From JAPHSX01 sp041554195 (lineage in GTDB: Bacteria; Pseudomonadota; Gammaproteobacteria; Thiohalomonadales; Thiohalomonadaceae): 64,000 nucleotides of DNA. Below are positions 34,264 to 43,506 of this stretch, one piece after another. The stretch lies in assembly GCA_041554195.1 (NCBI GenBank), contig JBFFMJ010000003.1, forward strand, positions 1-64,000, written 5' to 3'. A program made the position numbers and the translations under genes. The notes beneath the pieces were generated by a model. That model made no database searches. It was given only the letters and a program-made list of their open reading frames with translations, and was not told the origin of the DNA. Numbering within the stretch: position 1 is the stretch's first letter; every line of letters starts with the position of its first letter.

Positions 34264-35337
34264 TCAGCTTTCAGGCTCACCAATAATTTCACCATGATGA
34301 AATTTCCATCCATGTTCTCGAAGAATTGATGACGGAATTATGCCGTAGCGAGGATCGACCTTATGGAAATTATCGCTCAGATATTTTGCCAGCTTTTCAG
34401 CATCAGAGTTCCGTGTAACATCATCTGTCCAGGTGGTGATGTTATAGGTGCGATATAACGGATACAGCCCCTTGGCCACGGCATCATCATCGGTGGGGGA
34501 AACACCATCAAGGCGTAATACCTTCACTCTTCCCTTGTCACGATATTGCTCTGCCATCCATAGGGTCTCATACCCTATCGCTTCTTTCTGGCGGGCAACA
34601 CGACTAATCATGTCGGGGATCGTACTCACCTCATAAACGTGTGGCCCAAACATATCTTCATTATCGAGCAGCAGCCGCCAATGCCCCGGTCGTGTTTTGC
34701 AGTGTAGGCGTACGATAGGGCGAATTTTTGTTGTGACCGTTTTACCCGTACTCTGCTTCACCTCCATCCATGATCGTATCTCACCCTGAAATATTGAACG
34801 GGCCTCAGCAAGGGTAAGCTCTTGTTGTCCATTTTCCGGATGGACCAGCAAGGCGAGTGCCGCGATGCCCAGCGCATGGTAACGCAGCCCAGGCAGACGA
34901 TCCGTTTCACTCGGTGGACAACAAAAGCCACCAATATCGACCGCCTTGTCTATAAGTTTGCCTGCGGATATGCCGCACGTCCCCTCCTGAATAGCAATAC
35001 GCAGACCGTTAGTCTTGGCAAACGTATGTATTAGGGGCTTAAGTGCCGGATAGAGGTGCTGGTCAAGAGTAACGGCAAGGTCAACGGGGGGGGCACCAAC
35101 GGGGCTCCATTGGCTACGCTCAATCATTTTTTCCCGCCATTCAGACGGTAACTCTTCCGTATGCTCAAGATCGCTAAACGCTGGTCCTTGTAATGGCTCC
35201 GCCATAACGTTGCCGGCCAGCACCAGACCTGATAACAAGGGCAAAGCTGTACACGAGATGAAGAAGTTAAACCGGCGCTTACAACGAACAACTGGCTGAC
35301 TTCGATAGAGTAAAAACTGAACCCACTTCCCTAACAT
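34264..35337 (-). CDS. PstS-like periplasmic binding protein paired with a cyclase
   Basis: 357 residues. Hydrophobic signal segment at about 25-46 (ISCTALPLLSGLVLAGNVMA). A type II periplasmic-binding fold of the phosphate/PBP-like family follows: DIGGFCCPPSETDRLPGLRYHALGIAALALLVHPENG, TLAEARSIFQGEIRSW and the C-terminal YPLYRTYNITTW. There is no ABC permease or ATPase nearby; the only partner is the diguanylate cyclase, whose start is 5 bases downstream of this stop. It therefore probably binds a ligand and reports it to the cyclase rather than importing it. Ligand unknown. Confidence 0.8.
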   Translation of the reverse strand: MLGKWVQFLLYRSQPVVRCKRRFNFFISCTALPLLSGLVLAGNVMAEPLQGPAFSDLEHTEELPSEWREKMIERSQWSPVGAPPVDLAVTLDQHLYPALKPLIHTFAKTNGLRIAIQEGTCGISAGKLIDKAVDIGGFCCPPSETDRLPGLRYHALGIAALALLVHPENGQQELTLAEARSIFQGEIRSWMEVKQSTGKTVTTKIRPIVRLHCKTRPGHWRLLLDNEDMFGPHVYEVSTIPDMISRVARQKEAIGYETLWMAEQYRDKGRVKVLRLDGVSPTDDDAVAKGLYPLYRTYNITTWTDDVTRNSDAEKLAKYLSDNFHKVDPRYGIIPSSILREHGWKFHHGEIIGEPES

Positions 35338-35971
35338 TCACATTTTCCCCAGTTATCGATATTGTTTCCCAGCCAATAATAGGTCATTCCTCACTTTTTC
35401 GACAGCAGAAGCCATTAGGCATACTATTTATGAGGAAATCAGGGAAAAGTATACCTATTTAGATTTATCTACTGGCCTTCTTCCTGGTTGCCTTGGAGCA
35501 TGAGTTCTCCCTGTACCGTCTCCAGCATGGCGACGAAACATTGATCTCCAAGCGCCCGCCCCCGTCCTTGTATGTCGCGTGATAACCTCTTAATCGCCAC
35601 CGGATTCTTTCGAATCTCAAAGGTAGGCTATCCAGTTACCGACTCTATCCAACATTGGAAACACATTTAAAGTGTGCTGTTGCACTAGACCAGAGCCCAT
35701 CTGCAGGTTCATGGCACAAGGATAACGCCCCGCTTGCTTCCCTAAACAAGACCCCAGATTTTTAACGAACTGCCCAAGTTATTTTCAAATAAATTTCGCA
35801 CTCCTCTTAATATTTGATGTTTCTCAAATTTCATACGCTGACAGTGAAATAGATAGTGTAAAACCCGCCTTGTCATGACCTCAATCAATGAATACTCCTG
35901 GCGTAGGACCTATGTTTGTGCGCTCATTTTTTTGCTTCGCTCCACAAAAACGTTTGCATGAGGTTCTGTCC
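35338..35971. other. Long intergenic region before oxygenase-nod pair
   Basis: 634 bases with no complete gene. On the minus strand an open stretch of 53 codons (35469-35627) reads FEIRKNPVAIKRLSRDIQGR... and ends in TAG at 35471; it has no good start and looks like a gene remnant of unknown family. An FNR-type box lies at 35814-35827. Confidence 0.4.
35814..35827. promoter_or_regulatory. FNR/DNR-type box upstream of oxygenase-nod pair
   Basis: TTGATGTTTCTCAA matches TTGAT-N4-ATCAA at 9 of 10 defined bases. It lies about 145 bases before the oxygenase ATG at 35972, so a leader of some length would be expected. Confidence 0.65.
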
Positions 35972-36904
35972 ATGTCTATACCGCAACAAAAATACAATGC
36001 CGTCTCAAGCCCCTTCAGCCTTGATAATGATGATCTGTATCAGCGCTGGCGTGATCAGAAACTCAGGGACTACCCCACCGGCCTGGGTGACCTGCTGGTG
36101 GAGATCAACGACCCACGCAATCTGAGCATTAGCGAGCACGCCGCCCTGCTGACACGCTGCCGCAAGACCAACATGGCACTCTACGCCAGCAACACCGGCA
36201 ATGACACCGACCCGGAGATCCCGCTGGCCATGGCGCGTAGTTTCGGCTTGCGGAATATCAACAAAAACTGGCTGGCCGACGATACCGGCCTGACCTCTCT
36301 CACCGTGCGTAAGGAGGGGGTGCGCAGCGGCTACATTCCTTACAGTAACCGTGCCATCAACTGGCATAGCGACGGTTATTACAATACGGCAGACCAGCAG
36401 ATCCATGCGCTCAACCTGCACGTCACCCAGCAGGCCGCCAGCGGGGGGGAGAACGCCCTGATGGATCACGAGCTCGCCTACATCCTGCTGCGCGAGAAAA
36501 ACCCGGAGTATATTCGCGCCCTGATGGGGCTGCGCACCATGACCATCCCGGCACGCATCGACGAGGGTGGCACCGTGGTTCGCAAGGAGGAGCCCGGTCC
36601 GGTATTTGTCATCATGTCCTCGGGTGACCTGCACATGCGCTACACCATTCGCGTCAATAACGTGATCTGGGCCGATGACCCTGTCAGCGCGGAGGCGCTC
36701 GCCTACCTGGAGGAGATCCTCAACAGCGACTCACCCTACATCTATCGTGGCCGCCTGGAGGCCGGCATGGGCCTTATCAGCAACAACGTGCTGCACGACA
36801 GGGCCGCCTTTACCGATGATGCCACACACAAGCGTCACTACTATCGGGCCCGCTACTTTGACCGCCTGGCAGGTACCGGGATTGCGGACAGCTACGAGCT
36901 GTAA
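35972..36904 (+). CDS. TauD/TfdA-type Fe(II)/2-oxoglutarate oxygenase, paralogue 2
   Basis: 310 residues from the ATG at 35972, which has GAGG eight bases upstream and matches the N-terminus of the paralogue; a longer frame from 35888 lacks a ribosome site. Iron ligands H132 and D134 (NWHSDGYYNT) and H275 (NNVLHDRAAF); 2OG-binding Arg in YRARYFDR (R292 or R294). All catalytic residues are present, so an active O2-using oxygenase is expected. Substrate unknown. It is followed 209 bases later, on the same strand, by the nod-like gene. Confidence 0.88.
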   Translation: MSIPQQKYNAVSSPFSLDNDDLYQRWRDQKLRDYPTGLGDLLVEINDPRNLSISEHAALLTRCRKTNMALYASNTGNDTDPEIPLAMARSFGLRNINKNWLADDTGLTSLTVRKEGVRSGYIPYSNRAINWHSDGYYNTADQQIHALNLHVTQQAASGGENALMDHELAYILLREKNPEYIRALMGLRTMTIPARIDEGGTVVRKEEPGPVFVIMSSGDLHMRYTIRVNNVIWADDPVSAEALAYLEEILNSDSPYIYRGRLEAGMGLISNNVLHDRAAFTDDATHKRHYYRARYFDRLAGTGIADSYEL

Positions 36905-37113
36905 CCGGCCTGCAGCAGCGCTCAGCGAAGTCCTTTTATGCGTGGTGCCGGCAGGTGTCTGCCCGGCGGCACACGCAAACGAAAGGTACGGGTGACTACG
37001 GGTATTGATCACTATTCCCCTTTGTCACCAGCCAATATTTTGTACAGGGGCCCCCTCCCCTTTTTTTTTCGTGCCGTTATCTCCTGTTATCTCCCAACGC
37101 CCGGGTGGCCGTT

Positions 37114-39489
37114 ATGAATGATTATAAAAACAGTATCTCCAGCCTGCTTTTGAGCAAAAAGTACTGGTTCGCCCACTTCTGGGTGGTATCCCTGATCTCC
37201 ATTGCCGGTCTGCTCTATATGGGCGGTGAAACCTATAGCGGGGCACCGCCGGTTCCCGATTTCAGATCCCCCGGCGGCGAGGTGATCGTCTCGTCCGACG
37301 AGATTATGGCGGGCCAGGAACTGTTTCATCTCAGGGGCCTGATGAACTACGGCTCCTTCTGGGGCGATGGGGCGGAGCGCGGTCCAGATTTTACCGCCGA
37401 GTCACTGCATGCGATGACGGTGGCGATGAAGGCCTACTATGCCGAACTCATCATGCCCGGTTCGGTAACACCGGGCGAGAGCCTTAACCAGTGGCGCTAT
37501 GCCATCTCCGATTACGACCGCGGTGCCATCGAGACGCAAATAACAGTGGAATTACACCAAAATAATTATGATGAAGGCAACAACCTTGTCACCCTGACTG
37601 GGGCGCAGGTTTACGCCATCGGCTATCTCAATGAGTATTACAAAAGGATGTTTACCGATGAGTCGTTTGCCGAGGCATTTCACCCCGTCAACTACATCTC
37701 CGATCCGCAGCAGCTCAAGGCCTTAACCGCCTTCTTCTACTGGGGCAGCTGGGTGGCCAGCGCCAATCGCCCCGGCAACGCATACAGTTACACCTCAAAC
37801 TGGCCCTACGACCCTGCCGCAGGCAACACCCCGCCCTCCTCACTGATGATGTGGAGCTTCATCTCCATCCTGGTGCTGTTCCTCGGGGTCATGGCGGTGT
37901 TATATATCTACGGCCAGATGAAGGCGATGCCCGGCTCGCCATTCGAGAACGCCATCGCCGGCAACCAGTTGCTGACCACCTCCGATCTCGAAAAGGGAGC
38001 GGTACTGCCGACCCAACGTGCCACCTACAAGTTCTTCGCCCTCGCCATGGTACTGTTTGGCGTGCAGGTGCTGGCGGGGATTCTCGGTGCGATGGATTTT
38101 GCCAACCCGTTTGCCCACAAGCTGGCCGGTGTGCTGCCGTTCAACATCCTGAGAAGCTACCACACCATGCTGCAGATCTTCTGGTTCTTTTTGTGCTGGG
38201 TGGGCTACACCCTCTTCTTCCTGCCGCGCCTGTCGCAGGTACCGCCCTACCAGGAGCAGCTGATCAACCTGCTGTTCCTGATCTGCCTGGTTGTCGGTAT
38301 TGGCGGCGTGCTCGGCATTTACTACGGTCAGTCCGGGATGCTGAGCGGGGCTGCCGCCTACTGGTTTGGCAGCCAGGGCTGGGAGTTCATGGAGCTGGGG
38401 CGTTTTTTCCAGATCCTGCTGCTGTGCGGTTTCACCCTGTGGATCTTCATCATCTATCGCGGCATCAAGCCCTGGGTGACAAAAAAGACCTTCTGGTCGA
38501 TTCCCGCTTGGCTGTTGTGGGGCAGCGGTATCATGGTCTTCTTCCTGTTCTTTGGCCTCTTTGCCACCATCGACTCGAACTGGGCCATCGCCGATTACTG
38601 GCGCTGGATGGTGGTCCATATGTGGGTGGAGGTGACCTTCGAGGTATTCACCACGGTGATCGTTGGCTACATCCTGGTGCAGATGGGACTGGTCAGTCGC
38701 GCGATGGCGGAAAAGACCATCTACCTGGCGGTAATGCTGTTTCTCATCACCGCCACCATCGGCGTGGCCCATAATTTCTACTGGATCGCCAAGCCGACCA
38801 GCGTCATTGCCCTGGGCAGCGTCTTCTCCACACTGCAGGTATTGCCGTTACTGCTGTTAACGCTGGATGCGTGGCAAATGCGCAAGGAGGGCAACGGCGC
38901 CTATGCCAATCAGCAGAAGGGGAACCAGCAATTCGTGATGGAGGGGGTGTGGCTGTTTATCCTGGCGGTGAACTTCTGGAATATCTTCGGCGCAGGGGTG
39001 TTCGGCTCGCTGATCAACCTGCCCATCGTCAATTATTTCGAGCATGCCACCTACCTCACAGGGAACCATGCCCATGCGGCGATGTTTGGGGTTAAGGGGA
39101 ATATCGCCCTGGCCGGTGTGCTGTTCTGCTGCCAGCACCTGTTCCGTGCCGGGAGCTGGAATCCCAGGCTGGTGAAGCTGGCATTCTGGAGCCTGAATAT
39201 CGGCGTGGCACTGATGATGTTCCTCGACCTGTTCCCGGCGGGGCTGTATCAGCTCTCGGTGGTACTGGATGACGGCTTCTGGCATGCCCGGTCGCAACAA
39301 ATCGTCACCGGCTCGGTGTTCCAGACCCTGACCTACTTTAGGACCATCGGCGGCGTGGTGTTCGTGGTCGGTGTGGTATCGCTGATCTGGTTCATCCTCT
39401 CCAGGTGGACACAACTGAAACCGGAGAGGGACTCGCAACAGGAGGCACTTGCAAGCAACAGCATCCTGCCGGAGGAGAGCGGCGCGTAG
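37114..39489 (+). CDS. nod: Putative NO dismutase (Nod), qNOR-family
   Basis: 791 residues from ATG 37114 (weak site GGGTGG). Single-chain quinol NO reductase fold: N-terminal helix, cytochrome c-like soluble domain (about 40-240) without CxxCH, then about 13 helices. Against Geobacillus qNOR, by eye and without gaps, H502 and E506 (VHMWVE) match FeB ligands H508 and E512, and H553 matches H559. N554 replaces H560 and Q575 (STLQVLPL) replaces E581. Quinol-site H328 and E332 fall in LGAMDFANP and are absent; D746 is Gly (FRTIGGVVF). The HGH block reads NHAHAAMFGV. Such changes mark putative NO dismutases (2 NO to N2 + O2). It could instead be a degenerate or novel NOR. No norC gene is adjacent. 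Confidence 0.8.
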   Translation: MNDYKNSISSLLLSKKYWFAHFWVVSLISIAGLLYMGGETYSGAPPVPDFRSPGGEVIVSSDEIMAGQELFHLRGLMNYGSFWGDGAERGPDFTAESLHAMTVAMKAYYAELIMPGSVTPGESLNQWRYAISDYDRGAIETQITVELHQNNYDEGNNLVTLTGAQVYAIGYLNEYYKRMFTDESFAEAFHPVNYISDPQQLKALTAFFYWGSWVASANRPGNAYSYTSNWPYDPAAGNTPPSSLMMWSFISILVLFLGVMAVLYIYGQMKAMPGSPFENAIAGNQLLTTSDLEKGAVLPTQRATYKFFALAMVLFGVQVLAGILGAMDFANPFAHKLAGVLPFNILRSYHTMLQIFWFFLCWVGYTLFFLPRLSQVPPYQEQLINLLFLICLVVGIGGVLGIYYGQSGMLSGAAAYWFGSQGWEFMELGRFFQILLLCGFTLWIFIIYRGIKPWVTKKTFWSIPAWLLWGSGIMVFFLFFGLFATIDSNWAIADYWRWMVVHMWVEVTFEVFTTVIVGYILVQMGLVSRAMAEKTIYLAVMLFLITATIGVAHNFYWIAKPTSVIALGSVFSTLQVLPLLLLTLDAWQMRKEGNGAYANQQKGNQQFVMEGVWLFILAVNFWNIFGAGVFGSLINLPIVNYFEHATYLTGNHAHAAMFGVKGNIALAGVLFCCQHLFRAGSWNPRLVKLAFWSLNIGVALMMFLDLFPAGLYQLSVVLDDGFWHARSQQIVTGSVFQTLTYFRTIGGVVFVVGVVSLIWFILSRWTQLKPERDSQQEALASNSILPEESGA

Positions 39490-39925
39490 CAGACCTGAGT
39501 AAGGTCGCCCTGACCACGGGCCTTTTGTTGAGGAGGCGTTCAAGGGCTAAGAGTCGTTGAAATAGCCCCCTCTACACTCGCGATCCAGATAGCGACACAT
39601 CCGTTCGCCATGACATCAATACTATCCATAAAAGGGGCGGAGGGATTAAAAACTTAATCCCGCCGCCCCTTCTATTTTGACCTTCTGTGGGGATAGGACC
39701 GACAGCCCTTGAGCGATTTAATCTGGCCGCGAGCATAATTGCAGGGATTGAGTTTCTTACGATACAACTTCGCCCCTAATCCGTCACACCGCTCACCACG
39801 AACCGTGCGCCAGAGAAGGCGTTAAGGGAGCAAGGTTATTAACATGATCACTCCCCCGACCGCCATTCAATTTCCAAGACACTGACCACCTGGTTTTTTT
39901 TAATCTTTCCGTCACCTTTTTCGTA
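39490..39925. other. Intergenic region after nod
   Basis: 436 bases between convergent genes. It holds a strong terminator at 39632-39677; the rest shows no convincing gene or motif. Confidence 0.4.
39632..39677 (+). terminator. nod rho-independent terminator
   Basis: AAGGGGCGG-GGGATTAA and TTAATCCC-GCCGCCCCTT form a long GC-rich stem with a small bulge, followed by TCTATTTT. It lies about 140 bases after the nod stop and may work both ways. Confidence 0.8.
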
Positions 39926-42900
39926 TTACAGTGCCTCATCCGCTATCCCGGAAATGAGCAGCTGTGTGGCCTCCTCTGCCGGCAGGGGACGGCTGAAGAG
40001 GTAGCCCTGCAGTATGTCGCATTGATGGTCGATGAGAAATTGCCTTTGCTGTTCGGTCTCCACCCCCTCGGCGACCACACGTAGCCCCAGGCTATGCGCG
40101 AGCGAGATCGTCGCCTTGCTGATGGCGGTATCATTTTCGTCCTTGCCGATATCGCGCACAAAGGAGCGGTCGAGCTTCAGGGTCTGGATCGGGAATGATT
40201 TAAGGTAGGCCAGCGAGGAGTAGCCGGTGCCGAAGTCATCGATCGCCAGCCCGATGCCCAGGGCACGGATTGACCTCATCGACTCTATCGCCTGCTCGGC
40301 ATTGGTCATCGCGGCCGTCTCGGTAAGCTCCAGTTCCAGTTCGCCGTGGGCGATGGTGTGCCGATCCATCAGTGTCGTCAGCTCGCCAACCAGTTTGGGA
40401 TCACTGAACTGCTTGGGTGAGAGGTTCACCGCCATGGTTACTGCCAGCCCCTGGTTACGCCACTGTTCGAGTTGTAAACAGGCCTGTTCGAGCACCCAGC
40501 TCCCCAGTGAGGTGATGAGGTTGCTCTCCTCGGCAATGGGGATAAAGGTGTCCGGCGAAACCATGCCGCGTTCTGGATGGTGCCAGCGCAGCAACGCCTC
40601 GACACCGCTGATCCGCCCATCGCTGGCCTCAATCTTGGGCTGGTAGTGGAGGCTGAATTCATCCCTCTCCAGGGCCCGGCGCAGGTCGCGCTCCAGGGTC
40701 ATCCCCTCGCGTACCTCATCGCTCATTGCGCAGGTGAAGAGCTGGAAGTTATTTCTTCCCCGCCCCTTGGCATGGTACATCGCGGCATCGGCATTCTTCA
40801 TCAAGGTGTCCGCATCACCACCATCATCGGGAAAGATGGCGACTCCGACACTGGGGCTGGAGAGAAGCTCGTGCTCCAGCACGTGGTAGGGGGAGGAGAG
40901 GCTGTGGACGATCTTCGCGGCCAGCTGTGTCACCTGCTGATGCTCATCCATGCTGGTCAGCACCACGATAAATTCATCGCCCCCCAGCCGTGCCACGATG
41001 TCGCTCTCACGTACGGCTGAGGTCAGCCTTTTACCGACCTCGACCAGCAGACCGTCCCCCACATGGTGCCCCAGAGTGTCATTGATCACCTTGAAGCGGT
41101 CCATGTCGATAAACATCACGGCAAGCTGCTCACCGGAACGTCTGGCCTGAACGACGGCCTGCCCCAGGCGCTCCTCGAGACTGAAACGGTTTAACAGGCC
41201 GGTCAGCGTATCGTGATGGGCCAGCTGAAAGATCCGCTCCTCACTGGCCTTGCGTTCGGTGATGTCGCTGAAGCTGGCAATATAATTCACCACATTACCC
41301 TGCTCATCGCGTACCACCGAGATGGTGGCCCACTTGGGGTAGACCTCGCCGTTCTTGCGCCGGTCGGTCAGCTCACCCTGCCAGTGCCCCTGTTGATGGA
41401 GTGACCGCCACATCTTCTGGTAGGTCTCCTCCGGAGTGTGGCCGGAGGCGAGGATATGGGGATCCTTGCCGACAAGCTCCTGCTGGGTGTAACCGGTCAG
41501 TTCGGTGAGGGCCGGATTGATGGCGATAATGCGGTTCTCACTATCGGTGATCAGGATCGCCTCGGCACTGTGGCGGAATACGTTGGCATAGAGGTTGATC
41601 GTCTCCTCAGCACGCGTCTGTTCGGTGATATCCTGCATCGTACCGCGGGATATCAGGGGAGCCCCTAATTCATCATAGAGGGTTTCACAGGCCTCCTTGA
41701 CATATTTGATACGCCCGTCCGGGAACTGTAGCCGATGGGTGATTTGATAGGGCTGCCTGTCCTGCAGTGACTGGCTATAGGCCTGGTTGACCGCCTCGCG
41801 GTCATCGGGGTGTATCGCGTTGAGGAACGCCTCGTAGGAGGGGGCAAATGTCGCCTTATCCAGCTCGAACAGCCTGAAGATCTCATCTGACCATTGCAGC
41901 TCGCCCTTTATCAGGTCGAGTGTCCAGCTGCCGACCATGGCAATGCGTTGTGCCTCCTTCAGCTGCCCCTGGCTTTCGCGCATCGACGCCTCATTTGCCG
42001 CGCGCTGTGTGATGTCGATGCCAACAGAAACCATATACTCCATGCCGCCATTCTGGTCGAGGATCAGTGAATTATTCCACTCGATGAGATAGCACTCTCC
42101 ATCCCGGCTGAGCCAGCTATTGGTATAGTGCCCGGTCATCGCCTGCGGGTTATTAACCAGGGCCTCGAAGGCATACTCACGTACCGTCGCGGCATCCTCA
42201 AGCGAGAGCACCGTCTCCCAAAGGTATTTCCCTGACACCTCCTCAGAGCTGTAACCACTGAGCTGCTCGCTGGCGCGGTTGAAGCGTACGATACGACCCT
42301 CGCTATCCAGTACCACTACCAGCGCACCGGCGGACTCAATTACGCCATCGGCAAGGTCCTGTGAGCTCTGCAGCTCCTCAGAGAGCCGATTCTGCTGCGC
42401 CAGCAGTGAGGAAAAGCGCGAGGTGATGACCCCCAGCTCATCCAGCGAGAGCGCGACCGGCAGTGCACTGATCCCCAGTTCATCCTGCTTGGAGTGAGTA
42501 TCAATAAACCCCTCCAGCGGGGAGATGCTCTGGTGCAGGCTGCGCCAGGCAATGAACGTCCCCCCCACGGCCAGAATGACGAGTGATAACCACAGAAAAA
42601 GGGTTTCAAGCGCAAAATAGCCGGTGCGATTGTAGTAGTAACCGATCAGCAGCGTCTCGATGAGCAAGGGGGTTACAACCCCCAGCATCGCCATCTTCAT
42701 CGACAGGGGAATGGAGGTGACGCTTACCCCGCGTGGTGCCAGAAAGCGCCCGACACGGTCGACGGTATAGAAAAAGATCGGAAAGGTGGTGATCAGCACG
42801 ACCGGTATGATGCCGAGCTGGTTGTAGAGATGGTCACGCAATGTGTAGCGGGCGTAACCCATACTCTGCATGGAGAGATCGGCGCTGAGAACGCCGAAGA

Positions 42901-43258
42901 TGGAATACACGGTAACGGCACCGATGAAGTACCAGAATAGCCGCTTGAAAATACGTTGTGCGAGAAGTTCCGCCTCACCATTTTCCATCGTGGTGAGTTC
43001 GACAATGTTGCGGAACAGGCGCGGTATCCACAGCATCACCGCGGTCAGGACGACCGACACATAGAGTGCACCATAGCTGGTGAAGATGAGGTAGAACTCA
43101 GGAAACGGGTAGAAGCCCACCACGCTCATCAGGGAGCCGCCGATGAACGGGGGCAATAGCAGCGCCAGCAGCGCAGCGGTGTAGAGGCTGCGCCGCAGCT
43201 CGTCGCTGCCAAGAGGGCCAAGTCTGGATTTTTTCACGATATATTCAGAGTCATTCAT
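39926..43258 (-). CDS. Multi-PAS GGDEF-EAL c-di-GMP enzyme with membrane N-terminus
   Basis: 1110 residues. About seven membrane helices in residues 25-245, then a linker, three PAS/PAC modules (about 300-680), GGDEF (about 690-840) and EAL (about 855-1100). GGDEF is intact in ARLGGDEFIVVL with an I-site RESD five residues earlier; the EAL domain has GVEALLRW, ELTET, DDFGTGYSS, KLDRSF and AEGVET, so both activities look possible. Signals about c-di-GMP in response to redox or ligands sensed by the PAS domains. Transcribed alone, converging with nod. Confidence 0.93.
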   Translation of the reverse strand: MNDSEYIVKKSRLGPLGSDELRRSLYTAALLALLLPPFIGGSLMSVVGFYPFPEFYLIFTSYGALYVSVVLTAVMLWIPRLFRNIVELTTMENGEAELLAQRIFKRLFWYFIGAVTVYSIFGVLSADLSMQSMGYARYTLRDHLYNQLGIIPVVLITTFPIFFYTVDRVGRFLAPRGVSVTSIPLSMKMAMLGVVTPLLIETLLIGYYYNRTGYFALETLFLWLSLVILAVGGTFIAWRSLHQSISPLEGFIDTHSKQDELGISALPVALSLDELGVITSRFSSLLAQQNRLSEELQSSQDLADGVIESAGALVVVLDSEGRIVRFNRASEQLSGYSSEEVSGKYLWETVLSLEDAATVREYAFEALVNNPQAMTGHYTNSWLSRDGECYLIEWNNSLILDQNGGMEYMVSVGIDITQRAANEASMRESQGQLKEAQRIAMVGSWTLDLIKGELQWSDEIFRLFELDKATFAPSYEAFLNAIHPDDREAVNQAYSQSLQDRQPYQITHRLQFPDGRIKYVKEACETLYDELGAPLISRGTMQDITEQTRAEETINLYANVFRHSAEAILITDSENRIIAINPALTELTGYTQQELVGKDPHILASGHTPEETYQKMWRSLHQQGHWQGELTDRRKNGEVYPKWATISVVRDEQGNVVNYIASFSDITERKASEERIFQLAHHDTLTGLLNRFSLEERLGQAVVQARRSGEQLAVMFIDMDRFKVINDTLGHHVGDGLLVEVGKRLTSAVRESDIVARLGGDEFIVVLTSMDEHQQVTQLAAKIVHSLSSPYHVLEHELLSSPSVGVAIFPDDGGDADTLMKNADAAMYHAKGRGRNNFQLFTCAMSDEVREGMTLERDLRRALERDEFSLHYQPKIEASDGRISGVEALLRWHHPERGMVSPDTFIPIAEESNLITSLGSWVLEQACLQLEQWRNQGLAVTMAVNLSPKQFSDPKLVGELTTLMDRHTIAHGELELELTETAAMTNAEQAIESMRSIRALGIGLAIDDFGTGYSSLAYLKSFPIQTLKLDRSFVRDIGKDENDTAISKATISLAHSLGLRVVAEGVETEQQRQFLIDHQCDILQGYLFSRPLPAEEATQLLISGIADEAL

Positions 43259-43425
43259 ATAATCTATTAACTATAGGTGATATATAACTATCTCAAGCCG
43301 CTCAGGAAATTCATCAATACAGCTCACGGACTTGATGGATAACAGACTCTCTTCATCTCCCCTCGCGCTACAGTGTAGCGCAGTCAGGGCGTGCGGGGCG
43401 GCGGACCGTAGCGATGGAGTGAGGG

Positions 43426-43455
43426 TATATTAGAGTTAACTGTGTTCTGACCCCG
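43426..43455 (+). repeat. Dispersed 30-bp repeat, copy B
   Basis: 27 of 30 bases match 616-645. It ends in GTGTTCTGACCCCG and is followed by GTTATTTT. It sits 50-80 bases before the small tail-anchored protein gene. Confidence 0.6.
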
Positions 43456-43506
43456 GTTATTTTACTCGCCAAAAAAGATAGAATCACGTTACATTGAAGA
43501 CCGGAA

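Noticed and set aside
37005..37018. TTGAT half-site before nod (TTGATCACTATTCC)
   Set aside because: The second half does not match ATCAA; the better box is at 35814, before the upstream oxygenase gene.
37114..39489. Plain annotation as quinol-dependent NO reductase (norZ/qNOR)
   Set aside because: The quinol-site residues and one FeB histidine and the catalytic Glu are replaced, so this name would mislead; it remains the fallback if phylogeny disagrees.
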